A stretch of 64,000 bases of DNA, taken from assembly GCA_022605955.1 (NCBI GenBank), contig JAKCOZ010000011.1, positions 2,104,537 through 2,168,536 on the forward strand. The letters are read 5' to 3'. A program made the translations under genes and the position numbers. Origin of the DNA: Rallus limicola (taxonomy: Eukaryota > Chordata > Aves > Gruiformes > Rallidae). How positions within the stretch are numbered: position 1 is the first letter of the stretch; every line of letters starts with the position of its first letter. Shown here piece after piece: positions 1-10,415 of this stretch. The notes under the pieces are model-generated. The model had not been told where the DNA came from and made no database searches. It saw nothing but the letters and a program-made list of their open reading frames with translations.

Positions 1-360
1 GGGCTGGAATCTCTCCAGAGAAGGAGACTCCACACCCCCCTGGGCAGCCTGGCCCAGGGCTTCCTCACCCTCACCAGGAAGAAGTTCTTCCCCACATTGG
101 GGGGAACTCCCTGGGCTCCACCTTGAGGCCATCGCCCCTTGTCCTGTCCCCACAGACACTGAGAAGAGGCTGCCCATGTCACCCTGTGTCCCACCCTTCA
201 GCTATTGATCCCCATTGATCAGATCCCCTCTCAGGCTGCTTCTCTCCAGGCTGAACAGCCCCAGCTCCCTCAGCCTTTCCTCACAGGGGAGACGCTCCAG
301 GCCTTTCATCATCTCCATAGCCCTTCACTGGACTCTCTCCAGGAGATCAAGTCCAGCTTC
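1..360 (-). mobile_element. CR1 LINE copy, type III, cut by window edge
   Basis: Reads on the minus strand as the last part of a CR1 element: gtggagtctccttctctggagag wording, the GAAGAACTTCTTCC block and the ORF2 C-terminal stretch ([14 protein letters not shown]) are all present in reverse complement. The 3' terminus lies outside the window to the left. The inner (5') end fades at about 360 in 'gagatcaagtccagc', a 5' truncation typical of CR1. No open protein survives. Confidence 0.9.
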
Positions 361-480
361 GCAGTGCCAAGTCCTCCCTTCATCCTCTCCACTTTCTGCT
401 GGGGGTTTTCACCTCTTCTCTGCTGGTTTGACTGCATGAGTAGGCTTAAAGAGGAGCTGCACAACTGGGATGGGAGCAGG

Positions 481-1514
481 GAGAGTGAGGCAGACTGGTA
501 GAAATGAGTTTATTCTTCTACTTCCCACCTTGATAATCACTTGTGCTTAGGAAGCACCGTTTATAACACACATCAAAACCAGGGAGCTCTTGTTTCAATC
601 CGTATCAAGCAGCAGGTTTCCACATCGATGTCGATAACTTGGTCTCTTAAGGTATTAGAAGGGGGCCTGAAGTAATTACAGCAGAATTACGTGTTCTGGA
701 CTCTGCTTATGGGCATGTTCTCCATGGTGCTTGTCAGAAAGAAAAGCTGAAGGGATGCAGGGTTTTTATCAATGCTTTTAATTAAAGTAATGTTTTACCA
801 GAAATGTTAGTGGTTTTATGACTCTACCATATGTCTCAGTGTTAGTGGGATACAGGGTGGTGCACAGAGTTGTTTCAAGAAAGTTGGACTTAGGAGGGTT
901 AAGAAATGTGTTAATCTTGGCCTTAGGTAGAGGGAAGCAGTTGTGTATGGCACATCCTAGGTGGTTACAGACCTCTGTGGGAATCCTACTGCACTGACTA
1001 CTGTAAAGTTAATGTGTTTTGCCACCATCTAGGATTGTAAGTAATTGTTTTCAGTGTGCTCTGGGTGGGGGGAAAAAAAACCATATATATGTAATTACCA
1101 ACCAAAACTGTATTTTACTGAATTTCATATGCTACAAGATAGGAAGGTTTTGTTTATGGGGATGCTAGTGGCTTTTTTATCTCACCCCATCAAAAGCAGA
1201 GAGGGACGGACGAGAGGGCAGGTGTGGATCAAGGAGAGCAGGCTGATCTGAGCAGATGGAAGCTGGGCAGCGATACAAGTATACTGGGGTGACTGGTCCT
1301 TTCTGGTTATAGGCAGCAGGGAGTGTGGTGGTCTGAAACTGTGGCAGAGGGAAGTGGTGGTGGTAAGCAGTGGGTGGAGCGCTGGTATGCTGCTTGGGTG
1401 GTTCTTAGGAAGGATTTTGCCTCTGATGAGAGGGGTTTAACTCCTGAGCTGTCAGGGAGTGGTTACTGAATGACCTCAAAGGAGGCGATCCTCCCTCTCT
1501 ACTTTGTCCCTGTC
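481..1514. other. Unique non-coding stretch
   Basis: AT-rich single-copy sequence. I see only an A-tract followed by an ATATATA run near 1,072-1,088. No exon, RNA gene or repeat is recognisable. Confidence 0.6.
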
Positions 1515-2026
1515 AGGCCCCACCTGTAGTGTTGTGTCCAGTGCTGGGCTCCCTGGCAGATAAAAGCCAGGGATCTCCTGGAAAGAGTCCAGAGGAGGCT
1601 ACAGGAGATGGTTAAAGGCCTGGAGCATCTCCCCTGTGAGGAAAGGCTGAGGGAGCTGGGGCTGTTCAGCCTGGAGAGAAGAATCCTGAGAGGGGATCTG
1701 ATCAATGGGGATCAATAGCTGAAGGGTGGGACCCAGGGGGCCATGGGCAGCCTCTTCTCAGTGTCTGTGGGGACAGGACAAGGGGTGATGGCCTCAAGTT
1801 GGAGCCCAGGGAGTTCCCCCCCAAAGTGGGGAAGAACTTCTTCCCGGTGAGGGTGAGGGAGCCCTGGGCCAGGCTGCCCAGGGGGGTGTGGAGTCTCCTT
1901 CTCTGGAGAGATTCCAGCCCTGTCTGGATGCTGCCCTGTGTGCCCTGTCCTAGGGACCCTGCATTGGCAGGGGGTTGGACCCCATGATCTCTGGAGGTCC
2001 CTTTCCAACCCCTGTGATTCTGTGAC
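1515..2026 (+). mobile_element. CR1 LINE copy, type III
   Basis: Plus-strand CR1 3' part of about 510 bp. It begins in the ORF2 C-terminus (codons for [19 protein letters not shown] text, then [11 protein letters not shown]) and runs through the 3' UTR block 'ggcagggggttggacc' to the terminal 'ccctgtgattctgtga'. It is 5'-truncated, as most CR1 insertions are. Close in wording to the copies at 39,996 and at the left window edge, so this type was amplified fairly recently. Confidence 0.93.
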
Positions 2027-3147
2027 ATGTCAAGCAAGAGAAGATAGGAAAAAACAAGAAATCTTGTTCTCTAGTATCCACAGTTCTGTTGTTTCCCAAG
2101 TAAGGATTTTTTGAGGGGACAGGTGGTTTGGTTTTGTTTTCTGAGCAGTGGACTCACAGATCCTGGCAGCTAAGGAAAATAAAGAGTGTTGCTTATAGTT
2201 GGAACATCTTGGAAAGGAAACAGTCTTAAAGGCAACAATAAACACACTGGTATAATGCAGACTAAACCATACTTAAAACGAGTCTATATCCATCACGCTG
2301 ATATACTGAAATCCCAATCTGCTGATTTGATGTCAGGATGATGAATTATGACCTTTTTTATTATTTATTTTAAGGTTTAGTTGCAGACTTTATAAAAACA
2401 TCAAGTGTGTCTGCCTCTGGTTGTAAGGTTTATTGAATGGCTGGGAGAAGCTTGCAGGTTTGGAGCACAAGTGCTGGTTTGTTTTCTTATATTATTATAT
2501 GTGCAAATGCCTTTGCAAGTAGATACAATTTATGTGTGTTTATGTGTGTAATTTACAATGGGTAAAATTACTACCAGGTATAAATCACTTGTAGTTACAA
2601 GCATGGTAGTGGTTAGAGGTCAGTTCATGGGTGTCACCTTGCTGTACTTAGGAGAGTTCCTAAGAGAGTGGAGAGACAAGTTGAAGCTGATAAGGAACCA
2701 ATTGAAGATGAATTGGTGTAAGGCACTCACAGTGACACAGGGGTTGTTGTGCAGATTTATTTAAATTACTCTGAGGTGTGCTTTGGTCCTTCCAGTTTGC
2801 ATGGACAAGGCCATTTGGAGAACATCCCTGAAAATACCTTGCATGTGCATGGCTTTGCATAGCAAAGGCTGCGTGTGCCTGCTGTGCTCCTGGACCTCTG
2901 CGGTCCTGGTGGTACCAGTGGGATGGCTTTGTTTAACCTCCCTTGGGATGGCTTTGTTCAGACCCCCTTGGCTGCCTTGTGTCCCAGCAAACATGGCTCT
3001 TGCAACACAATGTTGCAGTGTTTATCTGTGTAAGATTGTAGGATCTGCTGCTTCTTATTTAATCAGGGATGGGTGGGAGGGTTGCACCTTACTGGTCCTT
3101 TGTTTTAAAATAAAACTCTTTGTAACAGCTGTTTGGCCAAAGTTGTT
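2027..3147. other. Unique non-coding stretch
   Basis: Single-copy AT-rich sequence between two CR1 copies. A 215-codon open frame starts at 2,783 but runs into CR1 sequence and resembles nothing known. The only structure is the short tandem at 2,919-2,968. Confidence 0.55.
2919..2968. repeat. Two-copy 25-bp imperfect tandem duplication
   Basis: The 15-mer TGGGATGGCTTTGTT occurs at 2,919-2,933 and again at 2,944-2,958, a period of 25 bp, with the intervening bases partly alike. It is a local duplication with no sign of function. Confidence 0.7.
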
Positions 3148-3285
3148 AGAATCACAGAATGCTTTGGGTTGGAAGGGATCTTCTAGGGATCTTCTAGTTC
3201 CCAAGACCAGGTTGCCCAAAGCCCAATCCAACTTGGCCTTTAACACCTCCAAAGATGGGGCTTCCACAACTTTAATCCAGTTTCT
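3148..3285 (-). mobile_element. CR1 LINE fragment, old, type V-like
   Basis: Minus-strand CR1 3' end: 'gaatcacagaatgctttggg' followed by 'ttggaaggga' and the 'gcccaaagcccaatccaa' block. It is diverged from the younger types. An 11-bp tandem duplication (GGGATCTTCTA at 3,175-3,185 and 3,186-3,196) has arisen inside it. Confidence 0.85.
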
Positions 3286-3310
3286 TTGCTGTGGTGGCTG
3301 CTGGACAGAT

Positions 3311-3530
3311 CAGAGAATCACAGAATATCCTGAGTTGGAAGGGACCTGTAAGGATCACAGAAACACAGAATGCCAAGGTTGGAAAAGACCTTTAAGATCA
3401 TCAAGACCAACTGTTTCAGTCCTGTGCTAAACCTGGTCCCTAAGTACCTCATCTACACTTTTTTTAAACACATCCAGGAGTGGTGAGTCAACCACTTCCC
3501 TGGGCTCATCAAATCCAACTCCTTGGATGA
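3311..3530 (-). mobile_element. CR1 fragment split by a nested CR1
   Basis: The extreme 3' end of a minus-strand CR1 (3,311-3,357, ending 'aaggatca') is separated from its own continuation ('tcatcaaatccaactcc', from 3,506) by another CR1 of 148 bp. Rejoining the two flanks gives the usual CR1 wording with a 3-bp duplication (tca). Confidence 0.8.
3358..3505 (-). mobile_element. CR1 LINE copy, type VII, nested
   Basis: A complete but very short CR1 3' end on the minus strand: 'cagaatgccaaggttggaaa', 'agatcatcaagaccaac', 'ctaaacctggtccctaagta' and 'aaacacatccaggag'. It sits inside an older CR1 (3,311-3,530), flanked by tca on both sides (3,355-3,357 and 3,506-3,508). Same type as the copies at 15,179, 32,636, 46,534 and 52,226. 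Confidence 0.87.
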
Positions 3531-4065
3531 TTTGGCGCTTGAGGTGTCTCTTGGTTTGTGGTAGTGTTGACAGCTTACCTTGATGTCTTTGCTGCTTCCT
3601 ACAATGGGAGTGACTTTTACCTGCTCGAAGTACAGTTTAATAGTTCATAAACAACTTACTGCACCTGTTTGAACATTTCCTTTGTCCTGTGTGACACAAA
3701 GCTGACAGCCCCAGCCCTCTCAAATTTGCATTTTTAGAAATTTGATGAAAAGGTCGTTTGATATAATGTCCATGCTTCTTCCTAAAGGATGGTTGCATTT
3801 GATTGCTTGGATTTCACATTGTTAACATCCACAAGCTCTTGGTCTGAACAGCCAAATCTGGTCCAGATTGTTTAAATCCAGCCAGCTCAAACCACAGACA
3901 GCACTCCTTCCTCGGGTTGCAGGCAGGACCTTGTACTTGAGTGTTGCCCCTTGGCCCTGCCCATCCATGTAAAGTGGTGGCAATATTTTCTAGCTAGCTT
4001 AGCATTGGATGTCCTCAAAGAATAGCTTTGGCCTCCTAGAAGTTTCTCCGGGATGCGTCTCATAG
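3531..4065. other. Unique non-coding stretch
   Basis: Single-copy sequence. I see no exon, RNA gene or repeat. Confidence 0.55.
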
Positions 4066-4410
4066 GATCTTATCAGCCTGGAGAAAAGAAGGCTAAGAGG
4101 GGATCCTATTAATGGTTATCAGTATCTGAAGGGTGGGACCCAGGGGGCCATGGCCAGCCTCTTCTCAGTGTCTGTGGGGACAGGACAAGGGGTGATGGGC
4201 TCAAGTTGGAGCACAGGCAGTTCCCCCCCAATGTGGGGAAGAACTTCTGCCCAGTGAGGGAGCCCTGGGCCAGGCTGTCCAGGGGGGTGTGGAGTCTCCT
4301 TCTCTGGAGAGATTCCAGCCCCTGTCCTAGGGACCCTGCTTTGGCAGGGGGTTGGACTTCATGAGCTCTGGAGGTCCCTTCTAACCCCTACGATCATGTG
4401 ATTCTGTGAT
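4066..4410 (+). mobile_element. CR1 LINE copy, type III
   Basis: Plus-strand CR1 3' end of about 345 bp, from 'cagcctggagaaaagaagg' through 'gtggagtctccttctctgg' to the terminal 'gatcatgtgattctgtga'. Compared with other type III copies it lacks the roughly 30-bp 'tgtctggatgctgccctgtg' segment before 'cctgtcctagggaccctgc', a small internal deletion shared with the copy at 39,996. Confidence 0.92.
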
Positions 4411-5655
4411 CTGCAGTTAGGGTCCTGTTTGGAGTTGCCTGTAGAGGACTTCTGTCTCCATCTCCCCTGGAAGAAGAACCTAAGGAAACGGTTCTCTTGT
4501 CTCTGCCCCTTCTAACCCACCCACAATAGGTGCTGGCTAAAATGCTCAAATGCCTCTGGTCTTTCCGTTGGCTTCTCCCAAAACTTCCTCTGCTCCATTC
4601 CCTTAGCTGCTTAGGGCAGAAGTAGGACTATCTCCGGGATTGGTATAGATACATCCCAGAAGTTCCCATCCCTTTGATAAATACATCATACAGATGCTGT
4701 ATTAACCCAGATACGACTTCAGGGGGTGGTTGGTTGTATGTACCTATCATCAAAGTTAACGCTGCAGCGTGTGGATCGATGGAAATCAAAGTGGGTTAAG
4801 TAGCAGGCAGGAAACTTGGGTTTGAATAATTGATCTTGGCTTTTGTTTTGCACATGGATTTCTTAGGTTCTGTTGGTAACTTCATAGATTGCTGGGGACC
4901 TAAGCAATCAGGGGCCTTCCTATATGTTTGTTACGTATAGGAAAGTGTACTAGAATTAAAAAATGGGTAATTCTCTGCGTATTTCCCAGCTGAGCCTTAC
5001 TTACCAAGCATGTCAAGCTCTGTTTAGATGGAAAGTGCAATTCAACTGAAAGTGGAGTTTTACTTGATGTTAAGGCTGTTACACTTATGTCAAAATACAG
5101 TTTTTCTTTGAAAATACCCTTATTAAATACAGCAAGTCTTGGCTGGGTAAGGCAGTTTTCATTTCTGGTTACCTTGCCCTTCAGAGACGTACAGCTGGCA
5201 GAGCTCATCAGCTCACCTTATTTTTATGCCTCATTTAAAAACACAAACCTGGGTTTTTTTCCTGCTTTCTGAATTCCCAACTGATTTCTCAACTTTGAAA
5301 GCAGCAGTCACTGAACTGAGCTAAATAAGCAAAGGAAAATGTTTGTTCTTTTGTACTTGCAGACAAGGATACTTGCTTGAAAGATGGGTTGGAGCTCAAT
5401 CACACGCTAGTTTCTGGTGCTTACCAAGTGACTTCCACTAGTTCCCTGGCTTCGTCTTCTTTTTCCCTTTGCTAAATATGCATCTTCCTCATTTGGCTAA
5501 TTAAAATTATTTGAAATTGGAAAGTAATTTGAAAGTTTTTATTTTTAATCTGCATGACTCTGCAGTGATGCAGATGCACCTTTGCTTGTGAGTATTGCAG
5601 CTGTGTTTGTGAAATCAAGGGCACGTGGAACGGCAGACCCCAGCCCTGTCACTTC
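4411..5655. other. Unique non-coding stretch
   Basis: About 1.2 kb of single-copy AT-rich sequence. No gene, repeat or regulatory element can be supported. Confidence 0.55.
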
Positions 5656-6895
5656 GCAGAATCACAGACTGCTGGGTGGGGTTGGAGGGACCTCTGGAGA
5701 TCATCTGCTCCAACACCCTGCTAAAGCAGGGTGTCACCTCGAGCAGGTCGCAGAGGATCATGTCCAGGCAGGACTGGGATCTCCCCAGAGAAGGACACTC
5801 CACAACCTCTCTGGGCAGCCTGTCCCAGGACTTGGGCACCCATAGAGGGTGGAAGTTGGGATGGACCTTCCCATCTTCCAGTGTGTGACCACTGCCCATT
5901 GTCCTGTCTCTGGGCACCACTGAGAAGAGTCTGGCCCCATCCTCTGGGCACCCCCCCTTTAGCTGTTGATCAGTGTTAATCAGATCCCCTCTCAGTCTTC
6001 TCCAGGCTGACCAGGCCTAGCTCTCTCAGCCTTTCCTCACACTAGAGACACTCCAGTCCCTCATCATCCTCGCACCCTCCCTGGACTCTCCAGCAGCTCC
6101 CTGTCTGTCTTGGACTGGGGAGCCCAGCACTGGACACCCAACTCCAGGTTGAGGCCTCAGCAGGACCAAGCAGAGGGGATAAGAACAGAACCGCCCTGGA
6201 CCTGCTGGCCACTCTCTTCTCCAGGGCCTAACCGCCTCTTGGCCCTGAGGGCATAGTGCTGGTCACAGAGAGCTCAGTGTCACCCAGGCTGCCAGCTCTT
6301 TCTGCACAGCACTGCTTCCCAGCAGATCACCCTGAGCTGTCCTGATGCTGGGGGTTTTTCTTCCCTGGGGCAAGACCCTGCGCTCACCCTGGCTGAACCT
6401 CACTGGGTTCCTCTCCACCCAACCCTCTGACCTGTCCAGGTCTTGCTGAACAGCCACTCCTGCTGGTTTAGCATGGGAGTATTCGGTACCTCACTGTCGA
6501 CTCATCCAATCCATGCTTGCTAAGCTTGCCTAGAAGGATGTTATCATAGAATCATAGACTGGTCTGGGTTGGAAGGGACCCCAAGGATCACAGAGCTCCA
6601 ACCCCCTGCCACAGGCAGGGAGGCAGGGCCACCAACCTCCAGGCCTGGAGCTACACAGGGTTGCCCAGGGACCCAGGGATGGGGCACCCACCCCCTCTCT
6701 GGGCAGCCCCTTCCAGCCCCTCCCCACTCTATTATGAGAGATGGTATCAGACGCCTTTCAGAAGTCAAAGTAGACCCATTGCTCTCCCTCCATCCACCCA
6801 GCCAGTCATGCCATCATAGAAGAATGTCACATTGGTCAGGCATGATTTCCCCGGGTGAATCCTGTAGCTGATTGTCAGGATGTGCTCCCAGCCGT
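5656..6895 (-). mobile_element. Long CR1 LINE copy, type VIII, with ORF2 remnants and internal deletion
   Basis: One of the longest CR1 copies here, on the minus strand: 5,656-6,544, then resuming at 6,732 after a nested CR1. Read from the right, it encodes a decayed reverse-transcriptase segment (TGWVD, then a broken D-F-x-K-A-F-D motif near 6,760), continues as NILLGKLSKHGLDESTVRY-like text near 6,530, then jumps to QQDLDRSEGW near 6,450. The segment that should carry the catalytic F/YADD motif between those points is missing. The C-terminal domain and 3' UTR follow. Frameshifts and stops make it non-functional. The 5' limit near 6,895 is approximate. Confidence 0.88.
6545..6731 (-). mobile_element. 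CR1 LINE copy, type II, nested with 4-bp target duplication
   Basis: A 187-bp CR1 3' end: 'catagactggtctgggttgg', 'aaccccctgccacaggcagg', then 'gggcagccccttccagcccc'. It interrupts the type VIII CR1. TTAT occurs immediately before (6,541-6,544) and after (6,732-6,735), and removing the insert restores the expected host text around 'ggatgttatgagagatgg'. CR1 usually makes very short or no target duplications, so this fits. Confidence 0.9.
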
Positions 6896-7145
6896 GTCAT
6901 TGGCTGGCTAGGGATCTCCATTTTGCTCTGGAGCTTTGTCTCCCAAGTTTGGCCACACTTCTGTGATCAGTCTTTGACTGGTACCTGGAGCTAGGGACAG
7001 AGGAAGAAGTGACACTGTCCTGGAACTGTGGAGTGGAAATTCTCCCTGGTAGAGAGTCACATTCAAAGTATTGCCTGCCTTTGAGTCCAGCCTAGGGACA
7101 CCTTATTTGGGGAGAAACCCAGAGCCTGAAAGTGTGTATTCAAAA

Positions 7146-7205
7146 ATCACAGAATCATAGGGGTTGGAAGAGGCCTCAAGAGATCACTGGGTCCAACCCA
7201 AGTCT
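7146..7205 (-). mobile_element. Very short CR1 3' end
   Basis: About 60 bp: 'atcacagaatcataggggtt' followed by 'ggaagaggcctcaagagatc' and 'gggtccaaccca'. This is a CR1 truncated to its last few dozen bases. The type is probably III. Confidence 0.8.
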
Positions 7206-7974
7206 GGACTCAGAAAAGAAGTGACGGTGAGTCGTGTGCTTACGAGTGAGCTCTTCTCTTAAGACAGCACCTCTGTGAAGTCCTTCAGCTGTTTAAATGA
7301 TAGGCTTGGGTTTAGCTTTTGTGTTGTGCCTAAGTTTTTAAGGAAGATGGTTGGGAAGGAGCTGCTTAAACTGCTTCTGTTGAAGGACGTACGTTGGCGG
7401 CAGGATGCTCACTGTGTAACAGGGCTCTCTGCTGGCTATTTTGAGCTTGTTTATCTCTTTAGATAATGCTTCCCTGGCATTGTTTGTAGTACTCCTTCAA
7501 CTCTGAAAGGTTTTAAATGCAAGTTAAACTTAGACCATCCACTTCTACCAATTCTGCCTTTCCACTTTGCGTAGACATTAAAGATGGTAGCAGCTTGTTC
7601 TTTCCCTGACAAAGCAGAGAGAGGGTGGTGGAGCCACGGTCTGTAAGCCCTGAAACCTGAATTAGTACATTAAAAAAATCAGGACAAGTTTGACTTCTGC
7701 TGAGGACAAGACAGGAAAGGTGCCCCAGGGTCCCTAGAGCAGGAGCTGGGTTTGTAAAATGAGCAGTTGCAACAGATGCTTCTTGTGAGTGGTGGTTAAA
7801 TACATTGCAAGGAGTTAAAACTGAACCAAACTAATCAGGAAACAACTCTGGGCATTGGTTTATGGCATCTCTGGTTTTATGAGTGTACTGGGGAATTAAT
7901 TTCTGAGATCTTGAGGCGTGAAAAGACTATATGCAGCCATACTAGCTTCTTTGCACTCCTTTGGGGATATTCAT
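7206..7974. other. Unique non-coding stretch
   Basis: Single-copy sequence. I see no supported feature. Confidence 0.5.
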
Positions 7975-8283
7975 GAATCACAGAATCCCAAGGTTGGAAA
8001 AGCCCTTTAAGCTCCTGGAGTCCAACCGTCCCTGTCCTGTGCTGCCCCAGAGCTCTCAGCACCTCATCTCCCCTCTGTTAAACACCCCAGGGCTGGGGAC
8101 TCAGCCCCCTCCCTGGGCAGCCTGGGCCACAGCCCCACAACTCTGCCAGGGAAGAACTTTGCCCTCCCAGCTGAGCTGAGCCTGCCCTGGCCCAGCTTGA
8201 GCCCATTGCCCCTTGTCCCATCTCCTGTCCCCTGGCTGAAGAGACCAGCACCCACCTCTCTGCACCCTCCTGGCAGGGCAATG
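7975..8283 (-). mobile_element. CR1 LINE copy, type I (left arm of head-to-head pair)
   Basis: Minus-strand 3' end: 'aatcacagaatcccaaggtt', 'ctctcagcacctcatctccc', 'ccacaactctgccagggaag', 'ctggctgaagagaccagc', ending at 'cctcctggcagggcaatgg'. The truncated 5' end abuts, within a few bases, the truncated 5' end of the plus-strand type II copy that starts at 8,286. Confidence 0.92.
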
Positions 8284-8285
8284 GA

Positions 8286-8429
8286 GGTTGAAGGCCAGGT
8301 TGGCTGGGGCCCTGGGCAACCTTGTGTAGCTCCAGGCCTGGAGGTTGGTGTCCCTGCCTGTGGCAGGGGGTTGGAGCTCTGTGATCCTTGGGGTCCCTTC
8401 CGACCCAGCCCAGTCTGTGATTCTGTAAT
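8286..8429 (+). mobile_element. CR1 LINE copy, type II (right arm of head-to-head pair)
   Basis: A 144-bp plus-strand 3' end, from 'gttgaaggccaggttggctg' to 'cagtctgtgattctgtaatt'. It belongs to a different type from the minus-strand copy it touches, so the pair is not an inversion within one element. Confidence 0.92.
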
Positions 8430-9027
8430 TAGTGATAAATACATAGATTATAAATACTCTGCAGCATGCAGAGTATTTAGTTTTCATTCCTTCCCTCTTA
8501 GTTCGAAGTCAGAAGAATAAAACTACTCTAGGATCGATAGCTTCTGAGTTTTCTTGGGAACAGATTCCTTTTCCTTCCCTTTTTTCCCCCCACATGTGTG
8601 TGTTGGAGATACCATTTAAGCTCTGAGCCTGAAAAAGCTGAAGTATGCTGGTAATCCTGCTAAATCCACTTTGAATCTCCTGAGTGGAAGAGCTCGCGCG
8701 GTTGGGGCCGTGTGTCCGCTAAGCAAGAACTTTTCAGACTGGTAACTTTGGATGAGGAATTGCAGCACTATTTAATCTTTAAAGTACTGTAATACTTTAT
8801 ATTGTAATTGGATCAAAATGACCGGGATGCAGTTATTAGCTTTGAGCTGTTGCCTTAAATGAATTTAAAAAAAAACCCCTGCTTGCTGCTCCAGACAGTC
8901 TTGCTTTTGTGTATACCAATAAAAAAGGTAAAAGCACTCAATGGTTACTCTTCATTTTTGAGAGTTGTAGTTGGCATAAAATGTTCTGCCTGCAAAGCAT
9001 TGCCTGAATTCTTAGTAGAATATGAAG
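8430..9027. other. Unique stretch with a small CpG cluster
   Basis: Single-copy AT-rich sequence. Around 8,693-8,720 there are five CpG dinucleotides in about 30 bases (gctcgcgcggttggg, gccgtgtgtccgct), unusual in this CpG-poor setting but too small to call an island. Confidence 0.5.
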
Positions 9028-9434
9028 CCAGGCTGGGAGAATTGGGTTGGTTCAGCCTGGAGAAGAGAGAAGGCTTCGATGTGGGACCTTGTAGCCCCTT
9101 CCAGTCTTTGAAAGGTGCCTGTAGGAAGCTGGGGAAGAACTGTTCCCCAGGGCATGGAGCAATGGGATGAGGGGGGAAGGTTTAAACCAGAAAAGGGGAG
9201 ATTTAGGTTGGGTATTAGGAAAAAGTTCTTCACTCTGAGGGTGGTGGGTCACTGGCACAGGGTGCCCAGAGAGGTGTTGGAGGCCCCATCCCTGGAGACA
9301 TTCAAGGTCAGGGTGGATGGGGCTCTGAGCGATGTGATCTAGGGAAAATGTCCCTGCTCACTGCATGGGGTTGGACTAGACGGCCTTTGAAGGTCTCTTC
9401 CCACATAAGGCATCCTATGATTCGATGATTCTGT
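9028..9434 (+). mobile_element. CR1 LINE copy, type V
   Basis: Plus-strand CR1 3' part: 'agccaggctgggagaattgg', 'ttcagcctggagaagagag', 'gatttaggttgggtattagg', 'ggtggtgggtcactggcac', 'gaggccccatccctggag', 'ggggttggactagacggcct', with the tail 'catcctatgattcgatgatt'. The ORF2 C-terminus is recognisable but broken. Confidence 0.92.
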
Positions 9435-9632
9435 GCTTGTCCTGACAGTAGTGCTGGTGTAACAGAAGAGGTGTCCTTTCATTTTTGCCAGGGAGCAGTT
9501 GTGGAATCACTGCTAAACTTATTGTCTCATCTGACCAGGTGTTATTCTTTTTTCCCCCTTGGAAATTGGTAAGGAAAGCCATCTCCATGCCAAAACCAGA
9601 TGCAGTGTTTCCACTGATTTCCACCCCCACAC

Positions 9633-9652
9633 ATTCTATGATTCTGTGATTC
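9633..9652 (+). repeat. Isolated CR1 3'-terminal motif
   Basis: ATTCTATGATTCTGTGATTC matches the terminal repeat of plus-strand CR1 copies, but no CR1 body lies upstream. It may be an extremely 5'-truncated insertion or a chance match. Confidence 0.45.
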
Positions 9653-10415
9653 CATGCTTCTGATTCCTGTCCTGTCCCACTGTGCTTGATAATCATTTGA
9701 CTTGCAGGATCCCAACATCCTAAGTTTCCTTGTGCACTCTCCTCCTTCCAGTTTCTCCAGCATTTCCCTTCCTCATCGTGCCTTGAACTACAGGCTGCAG
9801 GGAAGAAGTAGAACCATGGAGGAGAGTTGGAGAAAGAAAATTGAGCTCTCAGGAGCACAGAGATCAGTAGGGTCCAGCTAATGTTTCTGTTGCCTTTGGA
9901 GGAGGCAGTTCCCTTTAACAAGGGGAGCCTACGCTACGTTAATCCCTGCTTCAGTCCGATGATCAATGCAGGAAAACAGCACGCTGTGAAAATTTACCAC
10001 TGGAGATCAATAGCCCCCAGCTACCCAACTGTATTAAAGGTAATTGATGGGCTGAGGGGATCTTGTAAACACTTGTTTGTCCCATCAGCATGTTTGCTTA
10101 TCTGTTGATAGCAAGGATGGCTGCAGAGCCCCTGGCAGCTGTAATATATTCTGGGGTTTACTTGGGATTACTGCAGGACGTGTGTTCGTTTCTCTTTTCA
10201 ACCACTCCAGCATCCCCAATCTGATGAGACATTGGTAATGGAAATGTATTGGTTGGTAGTGGATTTTATAAATTTTTAAAGAAGGACACACAAGCCTTAT
10301 TTATGCTGGGCCAATTGAGATTTAGAGGAATAGCCAACTAAGTTTGGCCCCTGGATGACATTTTAAGGGATAAACGATCAAGGTTATGCAAATGAGTGAA
10401 TTGATCAAAACTGGT

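Noticed and set aside
2783..3430. 215-codon plus-strand open frame with Cys/Trp-rich text
   Set aside because: It runs from unique sequence into antisense CR1, has no recognisable domain, and no splice or start context supports it.
9415..9921. 168-codon minus-strand open frame in mostly unique DNA
   Set aside because: It begins outside CR1 but ends in a CR1 tail, composition looks random, and no family is recognised. I could not exclude an old pseudogene but have no support for one.
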